In this document: piece after piece, positions 42,342 to 51,589 of the stretch | Numbering within the stretch: position 1 is the stretch's first letter | Layout: the number at the start of each line of letters is the position of its first letter | NCBI GenBank assembly: GCA_037968495.1 | Contig: JBBKVP010000020.1 | Coordinates: 1-64,000 of the forward strand | Direction: 5' to 3' | DNA: 64,000 nucleotides | Source of the DNA: Aestuarierythrobacter sp037968495 | Lineage (GTDB): Bacteria; Pseudomonadota; Alphaproteobacteria; Sphingomonadales; Sphingomonadaceae | Program-made: the position numbers and the translations under genes | Notes under the pieces: generated by a model | Seen by the model: only the letters and a program-made list of their open reading frames with translations | The model's database searches: none | Told to the model about the DNA's origin: nothing

Positions 42342-42779
42342 ATGACAATTTTAGAAAACGATATGGCCGAAATGCTCGTAACGCTAACCGCTGACATCGT
42401 GTCTGCGCACGTCAGCAACAATGACGTAGACGTTTCAGACGTGCCGATGCTGATTGCTTCGGTTCATGGCGCTCTCGCCGGAATCGGAAACGATAATCAG
42501 GTCGAAGAAGTCCCTGAACCCGCCGTTTCGATTCGCTCTTCGATCAAGCACGATCACATCGTCTGCCTCGAAGATGGCAAAAAGATGAAGATGCTGAAAC
42601 GTCACCTGATGACCGATCACGGGATGACGCCTGACGAATATCGCGCCCGCTGGGGCCTCGGTGCTGACTATCCGATGGTCGCGCCTGACTATGCCGAAAC
42701 GCGCCGCGTACTGGCTAAGAAGATCGGCCTCGGGCGTAAACCCGGCCAAAAACGTGGCCGCAACAAAAAAGCAGCCTGA
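42342..42779 (+). CDS. mucR: MucR family transcriptional regulator
   Basis: A 145-residue Ros/MucR-type regulator. The N-terminal half is a helical oligomerisation region (LTADIVSAHVSNNDVDVSDV). The C-terminal zinc-finger-like DNA-binding domain has IVCLEDGKKMKMLKRHLMTD followed by HGMTPDEYRARWGL, and a basic tail. The second cysteine expected in a Cys2His2 finger is replaced by aspartate (CLED), as in a subset of this family. Members are H-NS-like global repressors of surface and motility genes. AGGAAC precedes ATG 42342. Confidence 0.9.
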   Translation: MTILENDMAEMLVTLTADIVSAHVSNNDVDVSDVPMLIASVHGALAGIGNDNQVEEVPEPAVSIRSSIKHDHIVCLEDGKKMKMLKRHLMTDHGMTPDEYRARWGLGADYPMVAPDYAETRRVLAKKIGLGRKPGQKRGRNKKAA

Positions 42780-42838
42780 CACCCCCCAAGGGTTTGGGCC
42801 CCACAAGGCTTGAGCCGTCAGTGCTAGCTTGAGCAAAG

Positions 42839-42870
42839 CGCTCCGTGTCCCTAAGGATACGGGGCGTTTT
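42839..42870 (+). terminator. Rho-independent terminator between mucR and fur
   Basis: CGCTCCGTGTCC (42839-42850) pairs with GGATACGGGGCG (42855-42866) over 12 positions including two wobble pairs, with the loop CTAA and the tail TTTTGTATTT. It sits just before the fur start, which argues against a fur start upstream at 42845. Confidence 0.8.
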
Positions 42871-42889
42871 GTATTTATGGGCTGATTCC

Positions 42890-43312
42890 TTGCAGCAAAA
42901 GATCGACATCGAACAGCTTTGTGCCGACCGCGGCCTTCGGATTACGGAGCAGCGGCGGATCATTGCAAATGTTCTATCCAACAGCGATGATCATCCCGAT
43001 GTCGAGCTGTTGCATCAACGCGCATCGGCGATTGATCCGAAAATCTCAATCGCGACGGTTTACCGCACTGTGCGCCTGTTTGAAGAAGCCGGCATTCTCG
43101 ACCGCCATGACTTTGGCGATGGCCGCGCCCGTTACGAAGCCGCGCCCGAAGCGCACCACGATCATCTGATCGATGTCGAAAGCGGCAAGGTCGTCGAATT
43201 CGTCGATCCCGAACTAGAGGCGCTGCAGAAAGTCATCGCTGAAAAGCTCGGTTACCGTCTCGTTGACCACCGGATGGAACTCTATGGTGTCCGGCTCGAC
43301 CGCGAGGGCTGA
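42890..43312 (+). CDS. fur: Fur family metal-responsive regulator
   Basis: A 140-residue ferric-uptake-type regulator from TTG 42890; the upstream GTG 42845 lies inside the terminator hairpin. The winged-helix domain has GLRITEQRRIIANVL and KISIATVYRTVRLFEEAGIL. The dimer/metal domain has EAAPEAHHDHLID, matching the Fur histidine cluster. No CxxC zinc pair is present, as in many alphaproteobacterial Fur/Mur proteins, so it may sense iron or manganese. The 3' end overlaps the plsC start. Confidence 0.85.
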   Translation: MQQKIDIEQLCADRGLRITEQRRIIANVLSNSDDHPDVELLHQRASAIDPKISIATVYRTVRLFEEAGILDRHDFGDGRARYEAAPEAHHDHLIDVESGKVVEFVDPELEALQKVIAEKLGYRLVDHRMELYGVRLDREG

Positions 43313-44207
43313 TCCCGCTGCTGAGCTCGCTCGGCTGAAAGCAGACAATGCTGCTGGCATCCCGACTCCGGTGAGTTTTTGGGGATGGCTTAGGCTGATT
43401 ATCAGATTGAAGTTTATCGTTTTCCTGCTGATCATGATGGTGCCGATTCACTATGTTTGGCGGATCTTCAAATATGGCTCGCCGCTACCGATGTATTTCC
43501 TGCGCTGGACCGCGCGGATCGTCGGCGCGCGGGTTAAAGTGCACGGAACGCCGCTGCGCCGCGACGTATTTTTCACCTCCAATCACATTTCATGGGTCGA
43601 CATTCTGGCGTTGGCCGGGGCTAGTGGAACGGCATTCGTGGCCAAGCAGGAACTGCGCGACACGCCCGTCATCGGCTGGCTCGCGAACCTTAACCGCACG
43701 GTCTACGTAAAGCGCGAGCACCGCATGGGCGTGGCCGGACAGATCAAAGCGTTGCGCCGTGCCTTGGCGGACAACTGGTCGGTCACTGTCTTCCCGGAAG
43801 GCACCACTACTGACGGGCAATCGCTACTTCCGTTCAAAACCTCAATGCTCAAAGTTCTGGAGCCTCCGCCGCCCAGCGTTCGTGTGCAACCGGTGGTCGT
43901 CGACTATGGCTATGTTGCGGAAGAGATCGGCTGGATCGGCGAAGAAGGCGGCGTCAACAACTTCAAGCGCGTGCTGGCACGCAAGGGCACTTTCCGGCTC
44001 AACCTTCATTATCTTGAGCCGTTCGCCCCCGGTGATCATTGTGGGCGTAAGGAAATCGGGGCCGAGGCGCGGCGGCAGATCGCAAGCAAGCTGGAGGGGC
44101 TGCTGGGGACTTCACTGCGCGACTTCGCCCTTGTAGTGGAGCCAGTACGTTATGCACCGAAGAGAGGCGAAGACAGCGCTTTGGAAAATCGGCCGATCCC
44201 GCTATAG
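43284..44207 (+). CDS. plsC: 1-acyl-sn-glycerol-3-phosphate acyltransferase
   Basis: PlsC-type acyltransferase making phosphatidic acid in the inner membrane. About 307 residues from ATG 43284. One N-terminal hydrophobic segment (LIIRLKFIVFLLIMMVPI) is followed by the catalytic NHISWVD (HX4D form), KQELRDTPVIGWL and FPEGTTTDG. It overlaps the end of fur by 29 bases, so the start could be slightly later, and it is followed by miaB after nine bases. Confidence 0.88.
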   Translation: MVSGSTARADPAAELARLKADNAAGIPTPVSFWGWLRLIIRLKFIVFLLIMMVPIHYVWRIFKYGSPLPMYFLRWTARIVGARVKVHGTPLRRDVFFTSNHISWVDILALAGASGTAFVAKQELRDTPVIGWLANLNRTVYVKREHRMGVAGQIKALRRALADNWSVTVFPEGTTTDGQSLLPFKTSMLKVLEPPPPSVRVQPVVVDYGYVAEEIGWIGEEGGVNNFKRVLARKGTFRLNLHYLEPFAPGDHCGRKEIGAEARRQIASKLEGLLGTSLRDFALVVEPVRYAPKRGEDSALENRPIPL

Positions 44208-44216
44208 GCCCGCGCC

Positions 44217-45557
44217 ATGCGCAACACAGAACAACCCAAGACCTACCGGGTCAAAAGCTTCGGCTGTCAGATGAACGTCTATGACGGCGAACGTATGGGC
44301 GAGCTTCTCAGCGCGCACGGTATCACCGCAGCAACCGATGGCGAGGATGCCGATCTGGTCGTGCTCAACACCTGTCACATTCGCGAGAAAGCTTCCGAGA
44401 AGGTCTATTCCGATATTGGCCGTCTGACCAAGGGCAAGACGCAGAAGAAAGCACCCATGATTGCGGTCGCAGGCTGCGTCGCACAGGCCGAAGGCGAAGA
44501 AATCATGACCCGCTCGGCCGATGTGTCGATGGTCGTCGGTCCGCAGGCATATCACCGCTTGCCCGAAATGATCGCCAGCGCAGTTTCAGGTAAACGCGTG
44601 ACCGATACGGATATGCCCGCCGATGCAAAGTTCGCTGCCCTGCCTCAGCGGCGCAAATCGGCCCCGTCTGCATTCCTGACCATTCAAGAAGGCTGCGACA
44701 AATTTTGCACCTATTGCGTGGTGCCCTATACGCGCGGCGCAGAAATATCGCGGCCGTTTGCTGCGCTCGTCGACGAAGCGAAAATGCTGGTCGATGGCGG
44801 CGCAAGAGAGATAACATTGCTCGGCCAGAACGTCAGTGCGTGGAGCGGCGAAGACGATAAGGGACGCACCACCGGCATGGCAGGCCTGATCCGCGAAGTG
44901 GCCAAAATTGAAGGCCTTGCCCGCATCCGATACACCACCAGCCACCCGGCCGATATGGACGAGGATCTGATCTCTGCCCACGGCGAAATCGACAAGCTTA
45001 TGCCCTATCTCCACCTGCCGGTGCAGTCGGGCAATGACCGCATTTTGAAAGCGATGAACCGCAGCCACAGCGCGGAGAGCTATCTAAAATTGCTAGAGCG
45101 CTTCCGCGCGGCAAGGCCCGATCTGGCGCTGTCAGGCGATTTCATAGTCGGCTTCCCCGGCGAGACCGACGCCGAGTTCGAAGACACGCTGAAAATAGTA
45201 GATCAAGTCGGCTACGCGCAGGCCTATAGCTTCAAATACTCGCCCCGCCCCGGCACACCGGCCGCGACGATGGACGATCAGGTTCCGATGCAAGTAATGG
45301 ATGAACGCCTCCAGCGTCTCCAAGCCGCCCTTCGCGCCGGCCAACAAGCCTTCAACGACGCCAGCATCGGCAAGACTTGCGAAGTCCTCGTTGAACGAAA
45401 AGGCAAGCTGGAAGGTCAATGGCTCGGCAAATCGCCTTGGCTGCAATCGGTGCATTTCACTGCCGATGTGGCGATTGGCGACGTGGTGAAGGCTGAGTTG
45501 CTGCAAGCCGGTCAGAACTCGCTGGGTGGGCGTGTGCTGGACACTGTGCCCGCCTGA
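44217..45557 (+). CDS. miaB: tRNA ms2i6A37 methylthiotransferase MiaB
   Basis: Radical SAM enzyme that adds a methylthio group to i6A37 of tRNAs. The 446 residues show the N-terminal UPF0004 cluster domain (VKSFGCQMNVYDGERM, LVVLNTCHIREKASEKVY, VAGCVAQAEG), the radical SAM motif CDKFCTYC in EGCDKFCTYCVVPYTRG, and a C-terminal TRAM domain (CEVLVERKGKLEGQWLGKS). It heads the conserved miaB-phoH-ybeY-corC run. Confidence 0.95.
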   Translation: MRNTEQPKTYRVKSFGCQMNVYDGERMGELLSAHGITAATDGEDADLVVLNTCHIREKASEKVYSDIGRLTKGKTQKKAPMIAVAGCVAQAEGEEIMTRSADVSMVVGPQAYHRLPEMIASAVSGKRVTDTDMPADAKFAALPQRRKSAPSAFLTIQEGCDKFCTYCVVPYTRGAEISRPFAALVDEAKMLVDGGAREITLLGQNVSAWSGEDDKGRTTGMAGLIREVAKIEGLARIRYTTSHPADMDEDLISAHGEIDKLMPYLHLPVQSGNDRILKAMNRSHSAESYLKLLERFRAARPDLALSGDFIVGFPGETDAEFEDTLKIVDQVGYAQAYSFKYSPRPGTPAATMDDQVPMQVMDERLQRLQAALRAGQQAFNDASIGKTCEVLVERKGKLEGQWLGKSPWLQSVHFTADVAIGDVVKAELLQAGQNSLGGRVLDTVPA

Positions 45558-45684
45558 TCCGCAGTAGCTTGACGGTTACACTCCCGTGACTTTCCACCTT
45601 TGCGAGCGCTCTGCTGCTTGCCTGCCACGAAACATGGCTTATCTTTCCGACTCGTACACTGATGTACGCCAATGAAAGGAGCCT

Positions 45685-46713
45685 ATGGCTCGTAAGACAG
45701 TCCGTGCGGCAGCCGCCGCGCCAGCCAAACCCGCTAATGACGCTGATCCTAAGCGCGCATCAGTGGAGCTTAGATTCGAAGACCAGTCGCTGCTGGTCCC
45801 GCTCTTCGGACAATTTGATGCCAACCTAGTGCAGGTGGAAAACCGCCTCGGCGTATTCGTTGCTGCGCGCGGCAATAAGGTTCTGATCGAAGGTCCCAAA
45901 GAAGCCGTTTGCCGGGCGCGCGATGTGCTTGATGCCATGCGTGAAAAACTGTCCATGGGGCAGGAGTTGGACTCTGGCGCCATAGACGCGCTGATTGCCA
46001 TGTCGAACGAACCCACGCTCGAAGGCATCGTAAAGGGCACGCCCGACCACCCGCCAATCATGATCCGCACGCGCCGCAAGACCATCGTGCCCCGCTCTGT
46101 CAAACAGGCTGAATACATGGAGCAACTGGTCCGCGATGATGTGATCTTCGCGCTCGGCCCTGCGGGTACGGGCAAAACTTATGTTGCTGTGGCCCAGGCG
46201 GTTAGTCAGCTGATTACCGGCAGCGTGCAGCGCCTGATCCTGTCGCGTCCAGCAGTCGAAGCAGGCGAGAAGCTTGGCTTCCTGCCCGGTGATATGAAGG
46301 ACAAGGTCGACCCCTATTTGCGCCCGCTTTATGATGCGCTGAACGACTGCATGCCGCCCGAACAAGTCGAGCGGCGGATTGCCAGCGGTGAGATCGAAAT
46401 CGCGCCCATCGCCTTCATGCGCGGACGTACTTTGGCGGACAGTTTCATCATCCTCGACGAGGCGCAGAATACCACGCGGGAACAAATGAAGATGTTCCTA
46501 ACCCGCTTTGGCCAGAACAGCCGCATGGTCGTGTGCGGCGACCCCAAGCAAGTCGATATTCCCGGCGGCGACCGCATGAGCGGCCTAGCGGATGCAGTCG
46601 AGCGCCTTGAAGGTATCGAGGACATCGCTGTAACGCGTTTCAGCGCCGCAGACGTGGTGCGCCATCCCATCGTAGGCCGAATTGTCGCGGCCTATGAGGG
46701 GCCCGACGCCTGA
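45685..46713 (+). CDS. phoH: PhoH family ATPase (PhoL)
   Basis: A 342-residue protein with an N-terminal KH-like region (about 25-95) and a P-loop ATPase domain: Walker A GPAGTGKTYVAVA near residue 155, SRPAVEAGEKLGFLPGD, and Walker B ADSFIILDEAQNTT. PhoH-like proteins precede ybeY in most proteobacteria and are linked to RNA and ribosome metabolism. The stop is followed by ybeY after four bases. Confidence 0.93.
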   Translation: MARKTVRAAAAAPAKPANDADPKRASVELRFEDQSLLVPLFGQFDANLVQVENRLGVFVAARGNKVLIEGPKEAVCRARDVLDAMREKLSMGQELDSGAIDALIAMSNEPTLEGIVKGTPDHPPIMIRTRRKTIVPRSVKQAEYMEQLVRDDVIFALGPAGTGKTYVAVAQAVSQLITGSVQRLILSRPAVEAGEKLGFLPGDMKDKVDPYLRPLYDALNDCMPPEQVERRIASGEIEIAPIAFMRGRTLADSFIILDEAQNTTREQMKMFLTRFGQNSRMVVCGDPKQVDIPGGDRMSGLADAVERLEGIEDIAVTRFSAADVVRHPIVGRIVAAYEGPDA

Positions 46714-46717
46714 TGCG

Positions 46718-47218
46718 ATGAACCTCGAAGTCGATATCGAACATTGGCCCGCCGGCTTGTGGGAAAACCTGGCCGAACGCGCTGCAGAGGCCGTCGGCAC
46801 CTGCGAACCAGAGCTTGCCAATCCGCGCCTGCATACCAGCCTGTTGTTCACCTGCGACGAGGAAGTTCACGCGCTCAACCGTGAATGGCGCGAGCGCGAC
46901 AAGCCGACAAATGTGCTGTCCTTCCCGATGCTTGAGCGCGAGCACTTGCAGGCGCTTTCGCCTGAAGGACCGCCGGAACTTCTCGGCGACGTTGCCATGG
47001 CGCATGAGACTTGCGCGCGAGAAGCTGCCGAAAAAGGTATCGCTCTGGAGGACCATGCAGCGCATTTGATCATCCACGGTTTGCTGCATCTGGCAGGCTA
47101 CGACCACGAGATATCCACCGATGCTGCCGAAGAAATGGAAGCGTTGGAGACGAAGGCGCTTGCGCTCATGGGCATTGCGGACCCATATGGTGACCATAAT
47201 GAAGATGGAGAGAATTGA
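46718..47218 (+). CDS. ybeY: Endoribonuclease/rRNA maturation factor YbeY
   Basis: A 166-residue zinc metalloprotein for 16S rRNA 3' end maturation and ribosome quality control. The three-histidine zinc site is seen in HLIIHGLLHLAGYDH near residue 125, with REWRERDKPTNVLSFPM and LLGDVAMAHET upstream. I start it at ATG 46718, where the conserved N-terminus begins, rather than at upstream in-frame codons inside phoH. Confidence 0.93.
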   Translation: MNLEVDIEHWPAGLWENLAERAAEAVGTCEPELANPRLHTSLLFTCDEEVHALNREWRERDKPTNVLSFPMLEREHLQALSPEGPPELLGDVAMAHETCAREAAEKGIALEDHAAHLIIHGLLHLAGYDHEISTDAAEEMEALETKALALMGIADPYGDHNEDGEN

Positions 47219-47223
47219 GGGCC

Positions 47224-48159
47224 ATGCCCGAGACTGACACTGCCCTGGGTGGGGCCTCCGGAGAGCCCGAGAGTAGGAACGGGCTTTGGCTCGCCGTCCG
47301 CAAATTCCTCAAATTCGGCGATAGCGATCAGAGCCTCCGTGCACAGATCGAAGAAGCGATCGACGAGCATGAGGATGAAAATCCCGAGAGCGACACTGAA
47401 ACGGCCAATGGCGATCTGTCGGGTATCGAACGTCAAATGCTTCGCAATATGCTCCATTTTAGCGAGCATGACGCCGACGACGTAGCCATCCCGCGCGGCG
47501 AAATCATTGCCGTTCCGGCCTCAGCCACTTGGGAAGAACTGGTCGAGCAATTCGCCGAACACGGCCATTCGCGTCTGCCGGTTTACCGCGAGAAACTGGA
47601 TGAAGTAATCGGGATGATCCACATCAAGGATGTGTTCCCATTCCTCGCCCGCAAGATCGTTCCGCCTGCTGATTGGACCACGCTTATGCGCCAACCGCTC
47701 TATGTGCCGCAAACACGCGGCGCGCTCGACGTGCTGGCCGATATGCGCGCGCACCGGATGCATCTGGCTGTCGTGGTCGATGAATATTCCGGCACAGACG
47801 GACTGATCACCATCGAAGATCTGGTTGAAGAAATCGTCGGCGATATTGAAGACGAGCACGATGAAGTGCCTGAAGTCCTGATCACGCCCATCGGCGAAGG
47901 CATGTGGGACTGCGATGCCCGCGCCGAACTGGAAGACGTCGCCGAACAGGTCGACCCGCGCCTTTCCGAAGTGGAAGAGGCCGTCGATACGCTGGGCGGG
48001 CTGGCTTTTGTACTGGCGGGCCAAGTCCCTGAAGTCGGCGATATTATGGAACATGATAGCGGCTGGCGGATCGAAGTAACGGCGGGTGACGAGACCCATG
48101 TTACGCGTTTGCGCCTGCATGCTCCGTCAGAAGAATCGCTGGAAATCGCGCAAGACTAA
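47224..48159 (+). CDS. corC: CorC/HlyC-type CBS-domain protein
   Basis: A 311-residue cytosolic protein without membrane helices. It has an acidic N-terminal segment, a CBS pair (HSRLPVYREKLDEVIGMIHI, MHLAVVVDEYSGTDGLITIE) at about 95-210 and a C-terminal CorC/HlyC FAD-like transporter-associated domain (YDTLGG-type VDTLGGLAFVLAGQVPEVG). Homologues are linked to magnesium and cobalt handling. It ends the miaB-phoH-ybeY-corC operon; lnt, often next in other proteobacteria, is not here. Confidence 0.9.
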   Translation: MPETDTALGGASGEPESRNGLWLAVRKFLKFGDSDQSLRAQIEEAIDEHEDENPESDTETANGDLSGIERQMLRNMLHFSEHDADDVAIPRGEIIAVPASATWEELVEQFAEHGHSRLPVYREKLDEVIGMIHIKDVFPFLARKIVPPADWTTLMRQPLYVPQTRGALDVLADMRAHRMHLAVVVDEYSGTDGLITIEDLVEEIVGDIEDEHDEVPEVLITPIGEGMWDCDARAELEDVAEQVDPRLSEVEEAVDTLGGLAFVLAGQVPEVGDIMEHDSGWRIEVTAGDETHVTRLRLHAPSEESLEIAQD

Positions 48160-48225
48160 GAACGTCCATCTCGCACTTGCGAAATAGACGCTCGACACCC
48201 GGGCAACAGCGCTTATCTATACATC

Positions 48226-49113
48226 ATGATCGGTCGCAGGATTCTCCCTCCCCTTCGCGCTCTGGAAGCGTTTATGCGCACCGTTCGGTTGGGTTCAGCC
48301 AAGGCTGCCGCAACTGAACTCGGCCTCAGCCCCAGCGCATTGTCGAGGCGGATCACCAATCTCGAAGAATTTACCGGCCGCAAGCTGTTCACGCGCGCTA
48401 GTCAGTCGATGGCCTTAACCGACGAAGGGCGTGCCTTCTTCGCCGCCATCTCGCCGCATCTCGATGCACTGGCGGAGGCTGTCGGCAGCCAGTCGGACAA
48501 TCTGGGGCTGCTGCGCCTCAGGCTCGGCGTATTGCCGCTGTTCGGCAGTCAGCGACTGTTCCCCCGCCTGCCCGAACTGCGCAAGCTGCATCCTCGGCTG
48601 CATATCGATGTCGATACCGGCCCGCACCTTGATGAACGCGTGGGCGATACGCTCGACGCGGCGATTATCCTGACGCAGGAACCTGATCCCTCGCTGCATT
48701 CTGTCCGGCTGGATCACAACACCGTTCACGCCATCTGTAGCAGCGTGCTGGCCGAGCAAATCGGGACGAACCCTGACATGGCTGCGCTCAACCGCCAGAC
48801 TTTTATGATTCACAATGAACTGCCCGACAGCTTCATCGCTTGGAAAGATGCGGTTGGAATGCACGATCTCGATCCGGTAGCCATCGATCACTACGATTCC
48901 GGGCAACTCATTCTGGAAGCGGCTGCACAAGGCCTCGGCATTGCTATCATGCATGACGATCACATGGCCCGCGCCGCGGATGACCGGCTGGCCAAGCTGT
49001 TCGATATCGAGGTTGAGAGCCCTTACAGCTACTGGTTTATCTGCAAGCCCAAGGCACTGGAAATGCGCCCTGTGCGGCTGTTTCATGATTGGTTAGTTGG
49101 TGCTGGTTTGTGA
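48226..49113 (+). CDS. LysR family transcriptional regulator
   Basis: A 295-residue regulator with an N-terminal helix-turn-helix (LRALEAFMRTVRLGSAKAAA, LGLSPSALSRRITNLEEFTG) and a periplasmic-binding-like effector domain from about residue 90. The N-terminus is GcvA-like. No divergent target gene sits beside it; the neighbours are corC upstream and a cytochrome c gene downstream. The effector is unknown. Confidence 0.88.
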   Translation: MIGRRILPPLRALEAFMRTVRLGSAKAAATELGLSPSALSRRITNLEEFTGRKLFTRASQSMALTDEGRAFFAAISPHLDALAEAVGSQSDNLGLLRLRLGVLPLFGSQRLFPRLPELRKLHPRLHIDVDTGPHLDERVGDTLDAAIILTQEPDPSLHSVRLDHNTVHAICSSVLAEQIGTNPDMAALNRQTFMIHNELPDSFIAWKDAVGMHDLDPVAIDHYDSGQLILEAAAQGLGIAIMHDDHMARAADDRLAKLFDIEVESPYSYWFICKPKALEMRPVRLFHDWLVGAGL

Positions 49114-49198
49114 TAAATCAAATTAGCGGGACGCACTTTGCCTAACGGTCTAACTTGCGGTAACTGTAGCTCTATGTTTGGCTCTACAGGAGCGTTCT

Positions 49199-49600
49199 AT
49201 GCGCAGTATAATATTCGCAATCGGCCTGCCAATTCTGATAGCAGGCTGTAACACGCTACCACCGGCTGAGAGCGAACCGCAGCCCGTCGCAGCGACTTCG
49301 GAAACCCGGCCACACGGCTTTCCTGCTGATCCAGCTCGCGGGCTCACTTTTGCGCAGACTTATTGCTCGGCCTGCCATGCAGTCACTGCGAACCAAATGT
49401 CGCCTGATCGTAGAGCTCCTCCATTTGTAGAAGTTGCCAATGCCCGGGGACTTACAGGTGATAGTCTGACAATCTGGCTGACAGATTCGCACAATTACCC
49501 CGATGTCATGGCCTTCGAAATCCAGACAGAAAATATCGACGATCTGGCTGCCTATATGCTGGAATTACAGGATACGGATTACGAACCGCCAATTGGCTAG
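49199..49600 (+). CDS. Lipoprotein monoheme cytochrome c
   Basis: A 133-residue protein from ATG 49199, preceded by AGGAG. A lipoprotein signal ends with the lipobox LIAGC. A single heme c site CSACH sits near residue 56, and a distal methionine is available in DVMAFEI near residue 103. The size and fold fit a class I cytochrome c that carries electrons at the outer face of the inner membrane. It stands alone, convergent with the Kef-type gene. Confidence 0.83.
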   Translation: MRSIIFAIGLPILIAGCNTLPPAESEPQPVAATSETRPHGFPADPARGLTFAQTYCSACHAVTANQMSPDRRAPPFVEVANARGLTGDSLTIWLTDSHNYPDVMAFEIQTENIDDLAAYMLELQDTDYEPPIG

Positions 49601-49625
49601 GACGGCTACTCTAAACTAACCGGAA

Positions 49626-51491
49626 TTAGCTCTTGCCCTCGCTCATAATTGCACACATGCGCGCGCTGAGATCAGCCTCCCAATCGCCCTTCATGGAACG
49701 GATTTTGGCAAGATATTCCTCATTTTCATGCGTCGGGACATCAGGATCATAATGATCAGCCGCAAGGCGCATCGTCTCGCGGTCCATCTCGTTGAAAACG
49801 GCAATCATGCGGCCTGCCTGATCACGCGAATGGCCTAATGCCTCAATCGCAGAACGGCCGATCCGCAGCGAGCTGTCATAGGTTTCGCGGATAATGTCGC
49901 GGCATCCGGCGTACCACAAATCATATACGTGATTGCGGTCCACTGCGCGGGCAATCACGTGCACTTGCGGGTGATGCTTGACCATATATTTAACGAGACC
50001 GGTAATCTGTTCTTTATTGTCGATCGCAATCACAAACAGCTTGGCATCATCAATGCCCGCAGCATCAAGCATGTCGGGCCGTGTCGCGTCACCGTAATAG
50101 GCGTGCACATCGAATGCCTTGAGCAGTTCCAGCTGCTTTGAACTGAAATCGATTACGGTCGGTTCCAACCCGCTGCCGCGCAAAATGCGCCGCACGATGC
50201 CGCCAACCCGGCCATGTCCGGCGATGATGACCTCGCATTTCTCTTCAATCGCATCCATCGCGCGGTGCTCCGTCGCGGTATAGCGAGGCCTGATGATGCG
50301 GTCGTAGAATATGAACAGGACTGGGGTGAGCAGCATCGATAGCGCCACAATCAGCAGCAAACGGTTGGCCAAATCGCCCGGGATAACAGCGCTTGCGACA
50401 GTCAATGACAGCAGCACGAAACCGAACTCACCCGCTTGCGCCAAGCCAAGGCTGAACAACCAGCGGTCCGATCCACCAATCTTGAAGATATGCGAAAGCA
50501 CGAACAGTACGGCCACCTTCAGCGCCATCAGACCAATGGTCAAACCGAGAATACCCCAGACATTATCTATCAGCAGAGCGAAATTGATGCCCGCCCCGAC
50601 AGTCATGAAGAACAGGCCGAGCAGCAGCCCTTTGAACGGGTTGATATCGCTTTCAAGCTCATGCCTGTATTCGCTGTTCGCCAGCACTACGCCGGCGAGG
50701 AAGGTTCCCAAGGCCGGGGACAGGCCAACCAACGACATAAGCAGCGCAATACCGATCACGATCATCAGCGCCGTTGCGACAAAGAGCTCGCGCATCTCGC
50801 TGGCGGCAATGAAACGGAAAATCGGCCCGGTCAGATAGGATCCGATCCACATCACCGCTCCAATAGCGCCCAGCGTGACAAGCGCCATCGCCCAACCGGG
50901 CAGGCCGTCGACCAGGCTCATCCCGCCACGATGATCACCCTCCCCTGCGGAAGCATGCGACAATGTCTCAGCCAGTTCCGGTAGAGCCAGCAAAGGGATC
51001 AGCGCCAGCATCGGGATTACTGCAATGTCCTGAAACAGCAGGACCGAGAAGCTCGACTGGCCTCCATCGCTCTTCATCAGGCCCTTCTCGTCAAGCGTCT
51101 GCAAGACAATCGCGGTCGACGAAAGCGCCAGGACAAGGCCAATTGCCAAGGCCACGGACCAGACCTGTCCAAATGCCATAGCGACTGCCATGACGCCAAC
51201 CGTAGTAAGAGCAACTTGCCCTCCGCCCAGTCCCAGCAGCTTGGTGCGCATGGACCACAGAAGTTTGGGTTCCAGCTCTAGCCCGACCAGAAACAGCATC
51301 ATCACGACGCCGAACTCTGCAAAATGCTGGATCGAAACGACGTCCACTTTGAGCAGTGCCAGTAACGGGCTGATCAAAATGCCCGCGATCAGATATCCCA
51401 GCACGGAACCGAGCCCCAAGCGCGAGGCAATCGGCACGGCGACCACGCCAGCAATTAGAAAGATGAAAGCCAGAAGCAGAAAGTCGGTGAT
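49626..51491 (-). CDS. Kef-type K+/H+ antiporter with TrkA-N domain
   Basis: About 621 residues. The N-terminal 390 form a CPA2 exchanger (VPIASRLGLGSVLGYLIAGI, FLVGLELEPKLLW, GLALSSTAIVLQTL-type ALSSTAIVLQTLDEKG, LGLAQAGEFGFVLLS). An RCK/TrkA-N domain follows at about 415-530 (VIIAGHGRVGGIVRRIL, AYYGDATRPDMLDAAG). The frame extends 15 codons past the first GTG to ATC at 51491, giving the family-like ITDFLLLAFIFLIAGVVAVP behind GGGGAG; no ATG, GTG or TTG is available there. It resembles KefB/KefC, gated by glutathione adducts in E. coli. Confidence 0.88.
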   Translation of the reverse strand: MTDFLLLAFIFLIAGVVAVPIASRLGLGSVLGYLIAGILISPLLALLKVDVVSIQHFAEFGVVMMLFLVGLELEPKLLWSMRTKLLGLGGGQVALTTVGVMAVAMAFGQVWSVALAIGLVLALSSTAIVLQTLDEKGLMKSDGGQSSFSVLLFQDIAVIPMLALIPLLALPELAETLSHASAGEGDHRGGMSLVDGLPGWAMALVTLGAIGAVMWIGSYLTGPIFRFIAASEMRELFVATALMIVIGIALLMSLVGLSPALGTFLAGVVLANSEYRHELESDINPFKGLLLGLFFMTVGAGINFALLIDNVWGILGLTIGLMALKVAVLFVLSHIFKIGGSDRWLFSLGLAQAGEFGFVLLSLTVASAVIPGDLANRLLLIVALSMLLTPVLFIFYDRIIRPRYTATEHRAMDAIEEKCEVIIAGHGRVGGIVRRILRGSGLEPTVIDFSSKQLELLKAFDVHAYYGDATRPDMLDAAGIDDAKLFVIAIDNKEQITGLVKYMVKHHPQVHVIARAVDRNHVYDLWYAGCRDIIRETYDSSLRIGRSAIEALGHSRDQAGRMIAVFNEMDRETMRLAADHYDPDVPTHENEEYLAKIRSMKGDWEADLSARMCAIMSEGKS

Positions 51492-51540
51492 GCGGATTCT
51501 CCCCGTTTACTTTTAATGACGCTAAGCCACTTCTTGACAC

Positions 51541-51570
51541 AAAAAAAGGGGCGCCCGAAGCGCCCCTTTC
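51541..51570 (-). terminator. Strong Rho-independent terminator of the cyclophilin gene
   Basis: On the minus strand AAAGGGGCGC pairs with the GGCGCCCCTTT side around a TTCG tetraloop and is followed by a run of T (seven A on the plus strand at 51541-51547). It lies 20 bases after the cyclophilin stop, between this gene and the Kef-type gene start. Confidence 0.9.
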
Positions 51571-51589
51571 TCAATTCATTCGAGCCAGA

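Noticed and set aside
42845..42889. GTG 42845 as the fur start
   Set aside because: It falls within the mucR terminator hairpin and adds residues not expected in the family; TTG 42890 aligns with the usual N-terminus.
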